DNA of 64,000 nt from the NCBI RefSeq assembly GCF_002234575.2, contig NZ_CP022464.2, positions 3,100,001 to 3,164,000 of the forward strand, read 5' to 3'. Positions 1 to 8,716 of this stretch are shown here, piece after piece; the first letter of the stretch is position 1; every line of letters begins with the position of its first letter. The stretch is from Enterocloster bolteae. Its GTDB lineage: Bacteria > Bacillota > Clostridia > Lachnospirales > Lachnospiraceae. The notes beneath the pieces were generated by a model, which made no database searches, had not been told where the DNA came from, and saw only the letters and a list, made by a program, of their open reading frames with translations. The position numbers and the translations under genes were made by a program.

Positions 1-999
1 TTTTCATCAGAAGGGATTTTGCGGAGGCTTATCAGGCTTCCCTATCTCCCGCTGTATGTGGGAGTATTGAACGCGGCGGTAGAGCTGGACGTTTTTTCGG
101 ACCTTACCCAGCGTAAGAGCGTCAGGGAGCTTTCAGAGGAGAGAGGGTGGAATGAAGATAACACGCGGTATTTCCTGGACGCCCTTTACTGTCTTGGATT
201 TATTTGGAAAAGGGATGGAATGTACTGCAACTGCAGGGAAACGGACCGTTATCTTGTAAAAGGCAGACCGGAATACATCGGAGGACATCTGGCTTTTCAC
301 TGCGCAGAGGATTGTATGGGATGCAGGGATATTAAGAGGCTGGTTGAAGAGGGGCCCGGCGGAGACAGCCAACCGGAGGGGAAGCTGGCCTTTGAGCAGT
401 ACGTACAGAACATGCGGGATTCCCAACTGGGCTTCCGCCAGACCGAGATACAGAAAATGGTAAAGGAACTTCCGGAATATCCGGAAATCCGGAAGATTTT
501 GGATTTAGGCTGTGCAACGGGACTGCTGGGCCTTGGCGTGATTGGAGAACGGGAGGATGTGTACGGTATCCTCTATGACCGGCCAGCTATGGAACCGGCA
601 ATCCGGGAGTCCATCCGTCTGTCAGGCCTGGAAGAGAGAGCGGTACCTATGACAGGAGATTATCTGACGGATGATATAGGAAGTGGCTATGACCTGGTTT
701 TGGCCATTGCCACCTTAAGCTTTGTTGAACAGGAGATGGCCGGCCTGATGAAGAAACTTTACAAGGCCATGAATCCGGGCGGCGTGCTGCTTTGCTATTC
801 AGAGGGAATCGAGCGGGATGGCTCCGGACCATGGGACATGATGCTGGGCTGGCTTCCGTATAATATGCAGGGATATAACCTTGGAGTGAAGAAGAATGAA
901 ATAACAGAGGCTGCCATGGCAGCCGGCTTCAGGAGTGCTGAGAAACGGACCGGGATCTATTCCACAGGCAACGTGGATGTGGATATATTCAGAAAATAA
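1..999 (+). CDS. SAM-dependent methyltransferase, 5' end outside window
   Basis: The frame is open from the first base, so the true start probably lies upstream; the first start-like codon inside is TTG at 19. The product (about 330 residues seen) has an N-terminal winged-helix/dimerisation-like part with LDVFSDL and the HTH-like SVRELSEE, as in small-molecule O-methyltransferases. A Rossmann SAM site follows: ILDLGCATGLLGLG (motif I) near residue 160 and NPGGVLLCYSEG near residue 250. The substrate cannot be told. Alternative: a C-methyltransferase or a biosynthetic-cluster methylase whose neighbours lie outside the window. Confidence 0.8.
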   Translation, partial: FSSEGILRRLIRLPYLPLYVGVLNAAVELDVFSDLTQRKSVRELSEERGWNEDNTRYFLDALYCLGFIWKRDGMYCNCRETDRYLVKGRPEYIGGHLAFHCAEDCMGCRDIKRLVEEGPGGDSQPEGKLAFEQYVQNMRDSQLGFRQTEIQKMVKELPEYPEIRKILDLGCATGLLGLGVIGEREDVYGILYDRPAMEPAIRESIRLSGLEERAVPMTGDYLTDDIGSGYDLVLAIATLSFVEQEMAGLMKKLYKAMNPGGVLLCYSEGIERDGSGPWDMMLGWLPYNMQGYNLGVKKNEITEAAMAAGFRSAEKRTGIYSTGNVDVDIFRK

Positions 1000-1042
1000 C
1001 ATTATAAGAGCCAGATATGAAAATAAGCTGGATACGAAAAAA

Positions 1043-1080
1043 CAGAGAGGCTGCCGGACTTTGCGGGTACAGCCTCTCTG
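1043..1080 (-). terminator. Rho-independent terminator of the kinase gene
   Basis: CAGAGAGGCTG (1043-1053) pairs with CAGCCTCTCTG (1070-1080). Read on the minus strand the hairpin is followed by six T (complement of the A run at 1037-1042). It lies just past the stop of the minus-strand kinase gene at 1096. Confidence 0.8.
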
Positions 1081-1095
1081 CCTTTGTGTGAGCTC

Positions 1096-3017
1096 TCAGC
1101 CCAGCCAGCGAAACATGATGGTCTCCAGCTGTCGGATATCAATGGGCTTTGCCATATGCTGGTTCATACCGGCTTCCAGAGCCAGCTTAATGTCTTCGGT
1201 AAACGCATTTGCAGTCATAGCCACGATGGGGATGGAGGCTGCGTCCGAACGTTCCATGGCACGAATCCTCCGGGTGGCCTGGTAACCGTCCATGTGGGGC
1301 ATCTGTATATCCATGAAGATAAGGTCATAGTATCCTGTAAAGGAGGCCGCGAACATTTCAACTGCCTCCCGGCCATCCATGGCTGTCTCTACATGGGCCC
1401 CGGTGTTCTGCAGGAAAGCCATGGCTATTTCCTGGTTCAGGGGATTGTCTTCCGCCAGCAGAATCCGCTTGCGGGAAAAATCAGCGTTGGGAAGCCCGGG
1501 AAGGGAGGCTGCAGCGGTTTCTTCCTCCTCATGGAGGGCAAAGCGCCGCAGCATGCATATGAGCTTGGAGGGAAACAGGGGCTTGGAAATGAATCCGTTG
1601 GCTCCGGCTTCTTTTGCGGCGGCCTCGTATTCAGCAGTGTCATAGGCTGAGATAACGATAATGGGAACGTGACAGCCTGCCTGGGCACGGATTTGTCTGG
1701 TCACCTCGATGCCGTCCATGTCAGGCATACGCAAATCCACGATGACAGCAAAAAATCCTTTTAGGTCACGGTGGGCGGAAACCACTCTGGAGACAGCCTC
1801 CCTGCCGGATGTCACAAAGGAGCTGTTCATGCCAATCTGGTTCAGACACCGGCATGTCTCCTCGCATACGATTCTGTCATCATCCGCCACAAGGACCGGG
1901 AGCTCGGTAAGGACCGAGGAATCTGGCAGAATCTGGTTTCTCAGTCTCAGGTTAAAGGTAACTGTAAAACGGGAACCACGGCCGGGCGTACTCTCTACCC
2001 AAATGTCGCCGTCCATCATCCTGGCTATGTTGCGGGTGATAGCCATACCCAGGCCGGTTCCCTGAACACTCCGGATTCGTTCATCCTCAGCTCTTTCAAA
2101 AGGCTCAAAGACGCGCTCTATGAATTCAGGCGATATTCCCACCCCGTTGTCCTCACATACCAGCCGGTAGGTGCTGTAACCCTGCTGCGGACTGCGTGTT
2201 TCTGACAGCTCCAGCGTAATGGTCCCGCCGTGGGGCGTGTATTTGATGGCATTGGACAGAAGATTATTGATGATTTGCTGAAGCCGCTGCATATCACCGC
2301 ACACAGCCTCGTGTTCCAGTGTTTCTATATGGATATTGAGAGTGTGGCCTCTGCGCTTTAAGTCTGGCTGTATCATGGAGATAACATCCTTAAAGAGGGA
2401 ATCCAGAAGAAAGTCCTCCTCAGACAGGACGATACGCCCGCTTTCTATCTTTGACATGTCCAGAACCTCATTAATCAGTGAGAGAAGAAGCTTGGAGGAA
2501 CTGGTGATTTTTCCTAGACAATCTATCACCCGGTCCGGATCATCGGCGCAGGAGGCAGCGATGGCTGTCAGCCCGATGATGGCGTTCATGGGGGTGCGGA
2601 TATCATGGCTCATTCTGGACAGAAAGGTGCTTTTGGCCTGGTTGGCCACCTGGGCAGCGTTGAGGGCATCCTGCAAAAGCTCCTTCTGGCGTTTTTCCTC
2701 CCTGATTTCCGTGATGTCGGAGCGGGTCAGAAGGATGATCTTCCGCTGACGGTTGTAGTAACTGTAGCGCAGCTTTTTATCCCTGAGGATACCATTCTGG
2801 ATGGTTCGGGAGTAAAGGATGTATTCTTTGTTTTGTTCCAGCTCCTTTATTACATTGTCAAGGCTCATAAGACGGGTAGTTTCTTCCCATTCATCCACAG
2901 GAAGATAGGCCCGGTTATATTCCATGAGCTCGTTTTCGTAATTGTCTCCCACCTCCGGGGGAAGCAGGTTTTCTGAACTGTGGGAAGACAGGTACCGGAT
3001 ATGGTGGTTTGTATTTG
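1096..3017 (-). pseudogene. Hybrid sensor histidine kinase, 3' fragment cut off by prophage
   Basis: This is the C-terminal two thirds of a membrane-independent hybrid kinase. Counting from the GTG at 2952, a HisKA domain carries the phospho-acceptor in SHDIRTPMN (His about 116). A HATPase domain follows with DNGVGIS and GTGLGMAI, then two receiver domains with their acceptor Asp in VDLRMPDMDG and FMDIQMPHMDG. The N-terminal sensor part lies at 36117-36629 on the other side of the prophage. Reading upstream from the repeat at 3003-3017, the frame meets a stop within the phage end. The fragment therefore has no proper start or ribosome site, and the only remaining start-like codon is an internal GTG. 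Excision through the 15-bp repeat would restore one continuous gene. Confidence 0.9.
3003..3017. repeat. Left 15-bp direct repeat flanking the prophage (attL / target duplication)
   Basis: GGTGGTTTGTATTTG is identical to 36152-36166. The bases just outside the match differ on both sides (t/a and g/c), so the repeat is exactly 15 bp. One copy is needed to rebuild the kinase frame, so the sequence is host-derived. It could be a long target-site duplication or a recombination core. Confidence 0.9.
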
Positions 3018-3125
3018 GCTAAGTTGTAAAATCAAGTGCGACAAGGGTTAATAGCTCTATCGCACTTGATTTTTTATTGTGGAAAATATGAGTGCTACAA
3101 GAGAATTAAAAACTCTTGTAGCACT
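3018..3125. repeat. Left prophage end: terminal repeat and two hairpins, probable transposase-binding sites
   Basis: Nineteen bases in from the direct repeat lies TGCGACAAG (3037-3045). The right end has the same 9-mer inverted, also 19 bases from its direct repeat. Two hairpins follow. AAAATCAAGTGCGA (3028-3041) pairs with 3060-3073, and AGTGCTACAAGAG (3091-3103) pairs with 3113-3125. The arms are variants of one core, TGC(G/T)ACAAG, giving four copies in alternating orientation. T runs follow both hairpins, so they may instead or also act as terminators. Confidence 0.6.
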
Positions 3126-3163
3126 TTTATTTTGCCAATTTTTAAGGAAAGGTGGGCGGAAAC

Positions 3164-3346
3164 GTGAAAAAAGGAGATAAGCGTATTACATACGCCGACA
3201 GACAGAAGATTGAAGCAATGGAGCGAACCGGGGCAAAGGTTACAGATATTGCAAAGGCGGTTGGATTTCACAGAGCAACGATTTATAACGAATTGAAGCG
3301 TGGGGGAACACCATACCGGGCAGAAGTAGCACAGAGAAGTTTATAA
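3164..3346 (+). CDS. Small HTH protein resembling the IS30 transposase N-terminus
   Basis: About 60 residues. A helix-turn-helix is visible: ITYADRQKIEAMERTGAKV then DIAKAVGFHRATIYNELKRG. This matches the pattern of the DNA-binding head of IS30-type transposases, including the one at 35064-36110 (VADYLHVHRSTIYREMKRG), but no catalytic domain follows. First gene at the left end, so it may bind the repeated end sites as a regulator of transposition or lysogeny; that role is inference. Start could be GTG 3164 or GTG 3152; the nearest Shine-Dalgarno-like GGAAAGG lies at 3144-3150, which favours 3164. Confidence 0.65.
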   Translation: MKKGDKRITYADRQKIEAMERTGAKVTDIAKAVGFHRATIYNELKRGGTPYRAEVAQRSL

Positions 3347-3381
3347 ATGCCAGGCGGCAGCAGTATAGAAAGGAACTCAAC

Positions 3382-3606
3382 ATGGAAGTGTGGATATTAC
3401 GAGGGACAGACCCGGAAACATTGGAAGAAAAGATAAATAAGCAGTTGGAAGAGGTGGAAAAGGTAAAATCATTTTTCCATACGCCAACGGTTCAATATCA
3501 AACGGCAGTAGTGCCGCAGATGAGAGGGGATAAGGTAACGGGTTATAAGGTGGAGTATTCAGCAATGGTTGCAGTAGAAGCAAAACCGTTATTCCGGGAA
3601 GCGTAG
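3382..3606 (+). CDS. Small phage protein of unknown function
   Basis: 74 residues starting MEVWILRGTD, with an acidic/Lys helical stretch (ETLEEKINKQLEEVEKVKSF) and a C-terminal beta-rich part. It has a good ribosome site (AAAGGAACTCAAC before ATG). Not recognised; it looks like the small accessory proteins that often precede replication genes in Clostridia phages. Confidence 0.6.
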   Translation: MEVWILRGTDPETLEEKINKQLEEVEKVKSFFHTPTVQYQTAVVPQMRGDKVTGYKVEYSAMVAVEAKPLFREA

Positions 3607-4030
3607 GTGGCAGCAGATGAAAAGAAAATTAAAGGTTAATGACTTCTTTTGTGGATGCGGCGGAATGGGTATTGCATTTAAAAATGCCGGGTATGAAATA
3701 GCCGGGGCATGGGACTTTGATAAATACGCCGTGGAGAGTTACCGGGCAAACGTAGGGGACCATGTACAGAAAGCAGACATAAAGGAATTGCACCAAGCAG
3801 ACATACCACAAGCGGATGTGTGGGCGTTTGGCTTTCCTTGCCAGGATTTGAGCGTTGCCGGAAAGCAACGGGGCATGATTTTAAAATGCGAGGATTGCGG
3901 CGAGGAAATAGAGATAAACCCGGAAGAGTACACGGGCAACACCATTTGCCCCAAGTGTAGCAGTAACAATTTTAAGGCGGCGAGCCGTAGCGGATGTTTC
4001 TTTGAAATGATGCGATTACTTGAAGAAACA

Positions 4031-4042
4031 GAGAGAGAGAGA
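4031..4042 (+). repeat. (GA)6 tract inside the methyltransferase
   Basis: Six GA units sit exactly where the MTase reading frame changes. Seven or four units would join the catalytic-loop frame to the motif VI frame (reading ...ERE(H)AMPAVIIAENVRG). Typical of slipped-strand phase variation, but the gene has further frame changes. Confidence 0.55.
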
Positions 4043-4508
4043 ACACGCCATGCCGGCCGTTATCATTGCGGAGAATGTGCGAGGGTTACGCCCATATCTG
4101 CCAGTGTTACGCCTGGAATATGAACGCCACGGGTACACGGCACATATTGAAATGTTTAATTCCAAATATTGGAACGTGCCACAGAACCGGGACCGTTACG
4201 CAGTAGTAGGGACCAGGAACAAAAAGAACCTATCATTTACATTTCCAAAAGAGCAACACGAATTTGTACCGAAATTATCGGATTACCTGGAAAAAGACGT
4301 GCCGGAAAAATATTACTTGCCGGATGAAAAAGCACAAACCATTATAGCCCAGGCAATGGAGAAATTAGAGAAAATGGGAAAGTGCCATGCGTGCATTACG
4401 CCGGACCGTATCAACAAGCGGCAGAACGGACCGAGGGCAAAGGCAGAGGACGAGCCAATGTTTACACTTACCGCCCAGGATTTACACGGCGTTATCATCC
4501 TGGAAGAT

Positions 4509-4538
4509 AAAAAAAAGAGGAAAGCACGGGGGGGGGGG
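4509..4538 (+). repeat. A8 and G11 tracts inside the methyltransferase
   Basis: Eight A (4509-4516) and eleven G (4528-4538) lie 11 bases apart, at the second frame change. Loss of one base in either tract would put the recognition-domain frame in register with the upstream frame. Confidence 0.6.
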
Positions 4539-5171
4539 CAGCAGACAACCACAGATAATAAATGTTGCGAACACAAACCCGTCCGGTCATGGGATGAACG
4601 GAAGCGTATACTTTGCCGAGGGATTAGCCCCAACGCTTACAACCAACAAGGGCGAGGGGATAAAAGTAATGACAATAGAGAATGTCCGTTTGAAAACGGA
4701 ATAATCCAAGCGCAAAAGAACGGATGCGGCACGTTTGTAGCAGTTGCACCAACTCTTCTTTCATCAGACTATAAACAACCGCCGTTAGTGATAGAAAAGC
4801 GAAAGGAACAAGACAATGGAAAGAACCAATAACCAGGGTTGCCAAATGGTGGGGATGCTTGACATAAAAGGACAAGACCAATGCCGCCGGGTGTATTCCG
4901 TGGACGGAATAGCACCAACCCTTACAACATCCGGGTGGGGGGGCAAAGGGAAGTGAAAATATTTGATACAAAGCGGTTGAGGGTGCGAAAGTTGACCCCT
5001 AAAGAATACGGAATTTTACAAGCGTTCCCTATGGACGATTGGAAACAAGTTGTTTCAGATAGCCAGGCATATAAACAATTTGGCAATGCAGTAACCACAA
5101 CGGTATTTACCGCAATAGCGGAAGAGATAGCAAAAAGCATTTATGCAGCAGAAGAAAGCGAGGAACAAAAC

Positions 5172-5645
5172 ATGGAAGCAGAAAACAAGAATTTTACCGG
5201 GATGAATGAACCGGAAGAGAAGCCAACGGCGGAAAGCGTTTTGACGGTAGCAGAAGCCCAGGCGGCAGCAAGCCAGGAAGAAACAACTAAAACTGCAATT
5301 CCGGCAGAGGAAACCATAACGCCGGACGCATTAGCCGCCGGGATGTTACATTTTCTTCTTGATAGTGGAATTGTAGCGAGTGCGTGCGTGACAGATGAAA
5401 CAGAAAAGATGTTTGCAAAGCACATTAAAGAGGAATTGGACGGAATGACGATTGGGGAAGCACCAGAGATATTGAGAGATTGGGAAGCGGCACAAAACGC
5501 CGTCAATGATATGCTTTCAAAATATGCACCGGGCGGATATATGGGGAAAATCATTTATCCATTACTTACCCCATTAAAAGAGCGGTTGGAAGCCGGAGAA
5601 AGAACACCGGATTTATACAACGCCATTGTAGAAGCCACAAGGTAG
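5172..5645 (+). CDS. Acidic phage protein of unknown function, in frame with the MTase tail
   Basis: ATG 5172 is preceded by GAAAGCGAGGAACAAAAC, the same gene-start pattern used by many genes of this prophage, so I take it as a separate gene although no stop separates it from the upstream MTase frame. About 157 residues: an Ala/Glu/Thr-rich, probably disordered first third, then a helical domain (MLHFLLDSGIVAS ... YPLLTPLKERLEAG). Not recognised. Alternative: C-terminal extension of the methyltransferase fragment. Confidence 0.5.
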   Translation: MEAENKNFTGMNEPEEKPTAESVLTVAEAQAAASQEETTKTAIPAEETITPDALAAGMLHFLLDSGIVASACVTDETEKMFAKHIKEELDGMTIGEAPEILRDWEAAQNAVNDMLSKYAPGGYMGKIIYPLLTPLKERLEAGERTPDLYNAIVEATR

Positions 5646-5654
5646 GTGCGGCGT

Positions 5655-5948
5655 ATGACATTGGCGGACATTGTGGGCGTTATGTCCGGCCCGGACCGTG
5701 TGCGGATTACAAAAGGCAGAGTGGAATTATTTGCCGGATATTTGGGTAATTTGGTACACATGGCAGAATATGAAGCACTTATGGCGGAAGAGGTCACACG
5801 GATAAAAGAAAAAGTGGACATAACCCATAAAAGGTATAAGGAATTGGGGCTAATGCAGCCGTTACACCCGGAAGAAACACCAAATTACAGTTTTTCGGAT
5901 TTGCAGTTGACTATATATCGGGAAATCATATTGAAAAGTGAGGAATAA
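5655..5948 (+). CDS. Hypothetical phage protein
   Basis: About 97 residues (MTLADIVGVMSGPDRVRI...). ATG 5655 was chosen over GTG 5646 because AAGGTAGG at 5639-5646 is correctly spaced for it. The N-terminal part looks like a small beta fold (DRVRITKGRVELFAGYLGNL); the rest is helical. No family recognised. Confidence 0.6.
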   Translation: MTLADIVGVMSGPDRVRITKGRVELFAGYLGNLVHMAEYEALMAEEVTRIKEKVDITHKRYKELGLMQPLHPEETPNYSFSDLQLTIYREIILKSEE

Positions 5949-5951
5949 GAC

Positions 5952-6107
5952 GTGGCAGAAATTGGAAAATTGGAAATTACCGTTTTGGATATGCCAAAAA
6001 TCCAAAGGTTATTGAAGAGGTACGAGAAAATCCAAAGGCGGCGTGCCTGGAGAAATCACGCAAGGACAAAGAAAGTGAGGAATAACACATGGAAGAAAAA
6101 ACAATGA
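5952..6107 (+). CDS. Small basic protein, 51 residues
   Basis: GTG start four bases after the previous stop; the stop overlaps the start of the next gene by 19 bases. The product is very basic after residue 18 (RLLKRYEKIQRRRAWRN). Nucleic-acid binding is possible but only inferred from charge. Confidence 0.4.
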   Translation: MAEIGKLEITVLDMPKIQRLLKRYEKIQRRRAWRNHARTKKVRNNTWKKKQ

Positions 6108-6409
6108 TGCCTATTAACAATCAGATTGAGCCGGATTTTTTAGAACACATCAAAAGCACCTTTAAGCGGTGGAGAGATTTAAACACCCAGGGCGTGACGA
6201 TTGGGGCAAGGGAATTAAGTAATTTTGCCTTTACCTTAAAAGGTGCATCCATGAATAGCCATTTGGGATTTAAGTACAATTTCAACCCACGGGGAACGGA
6301 TGCAGACGGAAACCCGGCAATCACATTAAAACTTTATACCAAACCGGAGCAGATGAACCCGGCAGCAGATAGGCCGGTATATGAATTTGCAGCCCCTTAC
6401 ATGGTTTAG
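6089..6409 (+). CDS. Hypothetical phage protein
   Basis: 106 residues with AAGTGAGGAATAACAC before the ATG. Contains FLEHIKSTFKRWRDLNTQ and a predicted beta-rich C-terminus ending EFAAPYMV. No recognisable motif; lies in the early block ahead of Rep/ParAB. Confidence 0.6.
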   Translation: MEEKTMMPINNQIEPDFLEHIKSTFKRWRDLNTQGVTIGARELSNFAFTLKGASMNSHLGFKYNFNPRGTDADGNPAITLKLYTKPEQMNPAADRPVYEFAAPYMV

Positions 6410-6442
6410 GGTGCAGCAGTACAGAAAGCGAGGGAACGCAAC

Positions 6443-6787
6443 ATGATGCAGAAATTAAAAGAAGAAATCACGGCAGCAGCCAACAGAGAATTAAACCGGG
6501 CAAATGAGCAATTCCCGTTATTTACATCAAAACATGAGGGCGTGGCGGTTGCCTATGAGGAATTGGAAGAGAGCAAAGAAGCCCTTGAAGAGTTAGAAGC
6601 ATCCTTTAAGTGCTTATGGGATGATGTGAGAGGGAAAGAAACGCCTCGTTATCTGAAAGAAGAGATAACACCGCTTAAAATTGCAGATTACGCAATTAAC
6701 CTTGCGTGCGAAGCCGTACAGACGGCCGCTATGCTTATGAAATATGAAATGAGCCTTAACCTGGCAGCAGAAAGAGAGGGCGAATAA
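6443..6787 (+). CDS. Coiled-coil phage protein
   Basis: 114 residues, nearly all helical, with heptad-like Leu/Glu stretches (YEELEESKEALEELEASFKCL) and a second helix containing LACEAVQTAAMLMKYEMS. Preceded by AAAGCGAGGGAACGCAAC. Stop TAA overlaps the ATG of the next gene by one base, suggesting coupled translation. Function unknown. Confidence 0.6.
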   Translation: MMQKLKEEITAAANRELNRANEQFPLFTSKHEGVAVAYEELEESKEALEELEASFKCLWDDVRGKETPRYLKEEITPLKIADYAINLACEAVQTAAMLMKYEMSLNLAAEREGE

Positions 6788-7146
6788 TGGCAATATATGC
6801 AATTGATTTTGATAACACGTTGGCTATTACCCGTTTCCCGGAAATCATAGCCCCCAATAAAAAAATGGTTGCTTTTGCGAAAACGGTAAAAGCCCAGGGA
6901 CACAAAATAATATTATGGACAAGCAGAGCCGGGGCAGACCTGGAAAATGCCGTGGAGTGGTGCAGATTGCAAGGGATTGTATTTGATGCCGTGAATGAGC
7001 CATTACCGGAGCAGATAAAGCGGTGGGGCAATGATACAAGAAAAATCTATGCGGATTATTACATAGACGATAAGAACATGACAATAGCCCAAGCGGAAAG
7101 CACCATGAACCAAATAAAAGAGATTATGGAAGAAATGGCAGAGTAG
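6787..7146 (+). CDS. Small HAD-superfamily hydrolase
   Basis: 119 residues. It has the HAD nucleophile motif DFDNTLA (Asp at about residue 7), motif II in KIILWTSR and a C-terminal acidic motif YYIDDKN. The size and lack of a cap domain match short phage HAD phosphatases, which act on small phosphoesters or polynucleotide ends; the substrate is not evident. Translationally coupled to the upstream gene. Confidence 0.8.
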   Translation: MAIYAIDFDNTLAITRFPEIIAPNKKMVAFAKTVKAQGHKIILWTSRAGADLENAVEWCRLQGIVFDAVNEPLPEQIKRWGNDTRKIYADYYIDDKNMTIAQAESTMNQIKEIMEEMAE

Positions 7147-7164
7147 AAAGCGAGGGAACACAAC

Positions 7165-7455
7165 ATGGGACAGTTTAAAGATTATATGGATTTGGACGAA
7201 CACCCTTTTACGGGATTAAGAAAACTATCAATGCCGTTCAAAGCAAGAATTAAAAACACCGAGTACATAAGAAAGTTTTTTGACGGAACGCCAAACTTTA
7301 GCCAGGTGGAAGATGTGACGATTGGAAAGGTTTATGAAATCCATGCGGTAAATGGCTACGGGGATGTTTCGGACTTTATTTTCACGGATGATTTGGGAAA
7401 TGAAAATAGATTAGGAAGTTTCTTTTTTGAAGATGCAGAAAGCGAGGATAAATAA
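7165..7455 (+). CDS. Hypothetical phage protein
   Basis: 96 residues with ribosome site AAAGCGAGGGAACACAAC. The middle (VEDVTIGKVYEIHAVNGYGDVSDFIFTDDLGNE) looks like a small beta barrel, as in short phage proteins that read TVGKxYEV...DDxG. No known function. Stop abuts the next start. Confidence 0.6.
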   Translation: MGQFKDYMDLDEHPFTGLRKLSMPFKARIKNTEYIRKFFDGTPNFSQVEDVTIGKVYEIHAVNGYGDVSDFIFTDDLGNENRLGSFFFEDAESEDK

Positions 7456-7962
7456 ATGGGATTTATGGACAATTTTACATCAGATAGCCCGGTAACGGTA
7501 AAGCAGCCGGATTATTACGTAATGACAAAAGAAGCAGCCAAAGCGGAGTTAATCACAAATGCGGTCAATGCGGAAGTGCCGGGGTATTACATCCAAGCAA
7601 TGATTACCGGAAAAAAGCCGGATTTTCTTAATACCCTGGATGCAGAGGAAGAGGAAACGGGATTTAGAACGGAATATGAGCAGATAACCGGGGCGGTGGT
7701 ATCAATTTTTGAAGCCTGGGAGAAAGAAAACGGCGTTGAGAGTGCAGCGGACGGATTACATAGGCTTATAGATGATTTAAGCAAAAACCGGATTGAAGAA
7801 TTAAGGGTAATCAGAGAAAACAGAGAAGCAGAAAACGCAATATTAAGCAAATTACTAATTCTGCCATTATGTGGGGACAAAAGCAGAGCGGAAGAAACAG
7901 AAAGCGAGGGAACACAACATGATGCAGACGGCAGCAGTACAGAAGATAAGCGAACAGAATAG
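7456..7962 (+). CDS. Hypothetical phage protein
   Basis: 168 residues, mostly helical and acidic, with a polar low-complexity tail. Its last 44 bases overlap the next gene in another frame. The overlap contains one copy of the recurring GGCAGCAGTA motif. Not recognised. Confidence 0.55.
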   Translation: MGFMDNFTSDSPVTVKQPDYYVMTKEAAKAELITNAVNAEVPGYYIQAMITGKKPDFLNTLDAEEEETGFRTEYEQITGAVVSIFEAWEKENGVESAADGLHRLIDDLSKNRIEELRVIRENREAENAILSKLLILPLCGDKSRAEETESEGTQHDADGSSTEDKRTE

Positions 7963-8269
7963 CCCATATAAAGCAATGTTGGACCGGGCCTATATGATAG
8001 GCTACACGGATGCCATGAACCAGGAGAGAAGCCGCAGAAGAGCCGCCAGGGAACGCCGGGAAAGAAAAAAGTATTTTGCCATGCAGAAGTTAAACGGCGT
8101 TGCGTTGCTGATTTTCACGGCCGTAGCAATCAAGATTTTAGAGGGGGATGCAACAATAGCATTTATAACCGTTCCTTTAGGGTTATCCATGCTTTTATCC
8201 AAAGAAATGTTGGTTATCAATAAATATTATTGGAGATGTGAGGAAAAGGCGGAAAGAGGGGTGCAGTAA
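7919..8269 (+). CDS. Small membrane protein
   Basis: About 116 residues. ATG 7919 was chosen because GAAAGCGAGGGAACACAAC precedes it. A basic segment (SRRRAARERRERKK) is followed by two hydrophobic helices (VALLIFTAVAIKIL and ATIAFITVPLGLSMLL), then a polar tail. Inner-membrane location is likely. Role unknown; could be a superinfection-related or accessory protein. Confidence 0.6.
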   Translation: MMQTAAVQKISEQNSPYKAMLDRAYMIGYTDAMNQERSRRRAARERRERKKYFAMQKLNGVALLIFTAVAIKILEGDATIAFITVPLGLSMLLSKEMLVINKYYWRCEEKAERGVQ

Positions 8270-8571
8270 TGAAGTTTGTTATCCAGGGATTAAAGTACGA
8301 TACGGATAAAATGAAGAAAATAGCGAATGTGAAGAAATGGTATGAAACCAATAGCCCACTTGTTAAGGCAATTTACGGAAATAGAGAAGTAGGAACTACA
8401 TACGATTGTGAATTGTGGAGAAGTGAAAAAGGAAATTGGCTTTTGACGCATACAGAGGACTACAACAAGAAAGTAGGACACGCCATAACAGAAGAGGAAG
8501 CAAAAAGCCTTTTAATGAGATATGCACCGGATATTTACGAAACAGAGTTTGAAGAAATACCGGAAGCATAG
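8269..8571 (+). CDS. Hypothetical phage protein
   Basis: 100 residues starting MKFVIQGLKYDTDKM, with WYETNSPLVKAIYGNREVGTTYDCELWRSEKGNWLL. Short proteins of this pattern, combining an invariant YDTDK/M with a conserved Trp, occur in phages and plasmids but have no assigned role that I know. ATG overlaps the upstream stop by one base. Confidence 0.6.
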   Translation: MKFVIQGLKYDTDKMKKIANVKKWYETNSPLVKAIYGNREVGTTYDCELWRSEKGNWLLTHTEDYNKKVGHAITEEEAKSLLMRYAPDIYETEFEEIPEA

Positions 8572-8579
8572 AAAAAGCG

Positions 8580-8699
8580 AACCCCTATTGCAAAGGTGGG
8601 GACCTAAAACAATAGGGGTTGGAACTCAACAAAGAGAGTATAGCACAATATATAGTGTTTGTAAATGCGGTTTTTCTATATATAGGAAGAAACCGCATT
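8580..8699. repeat. Two intergenic hairpins
   Basis: AACCCCTATTG (8580-8590) pairs with 8610-8620, and AATGCGGTTT (8664-8673) pairs with 8690-8699. The second encloses the palindrome CTATATATAG. Neither has a T run, so they are more likely protein-binding or RNA-structure elements than terminators. Confidence 0.5.
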
Positions 8700-8716
8700 G
8701 GAAAGGTTGGTTTTAC

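Larger units (their letters stand above)
3617..5171 (+). pseudogene. dcm: Cytosine-C5 DNA methyltransferase in several frames (decayed or phase-variable)
   Basis: Conserved C5-MTase motifs are present but spread over frames. 3617-4040 carries motif I (DFFCGCGGMGIAF) and the catalytic PCQ loop (FGFPCQDLSVAGKQRG), with an inserted zinc-ribbon-like CEDCG...CPKCS. After the GA repeat at 4031-4042 the frame changes and motif VI (IIAENVRGL) and motif VIII (PQNRDRYAVVG) appear. After A8/G11 at 4509-4538 the target-recognition-like NTNPSGHGMNG and GLAPTLTTNKGEG appear in a third frame, which stops at 4704. From ATG 4816 a ribosome site precedes MLDIKGQDQ...GIAPTLTT; the frame shifts again at G7 (4937-4943) into motif IX/X (RKLTPKEYGILQ, YKQFGNAVTTTV). 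At least four frame changes are needed, so slippage at one tract would not make a full enzyme. Decay, phase variation or sequencing error at repeats are all possible. Confidence 0.75.

Noticed and set aside
4387..4704. Separate gene in the third frame of the methyltransferase
   Set aside because: Only the part after the G11 tract matches the family; the part before it is a shadow of the overlapping frame.
8522..8716. Upstream extension of the small membrane protein gene
   Set aside because: The segment overlaps the previous gene in another frame and contains two intergenic hairpins; the ribosome site favours ATG 8717.
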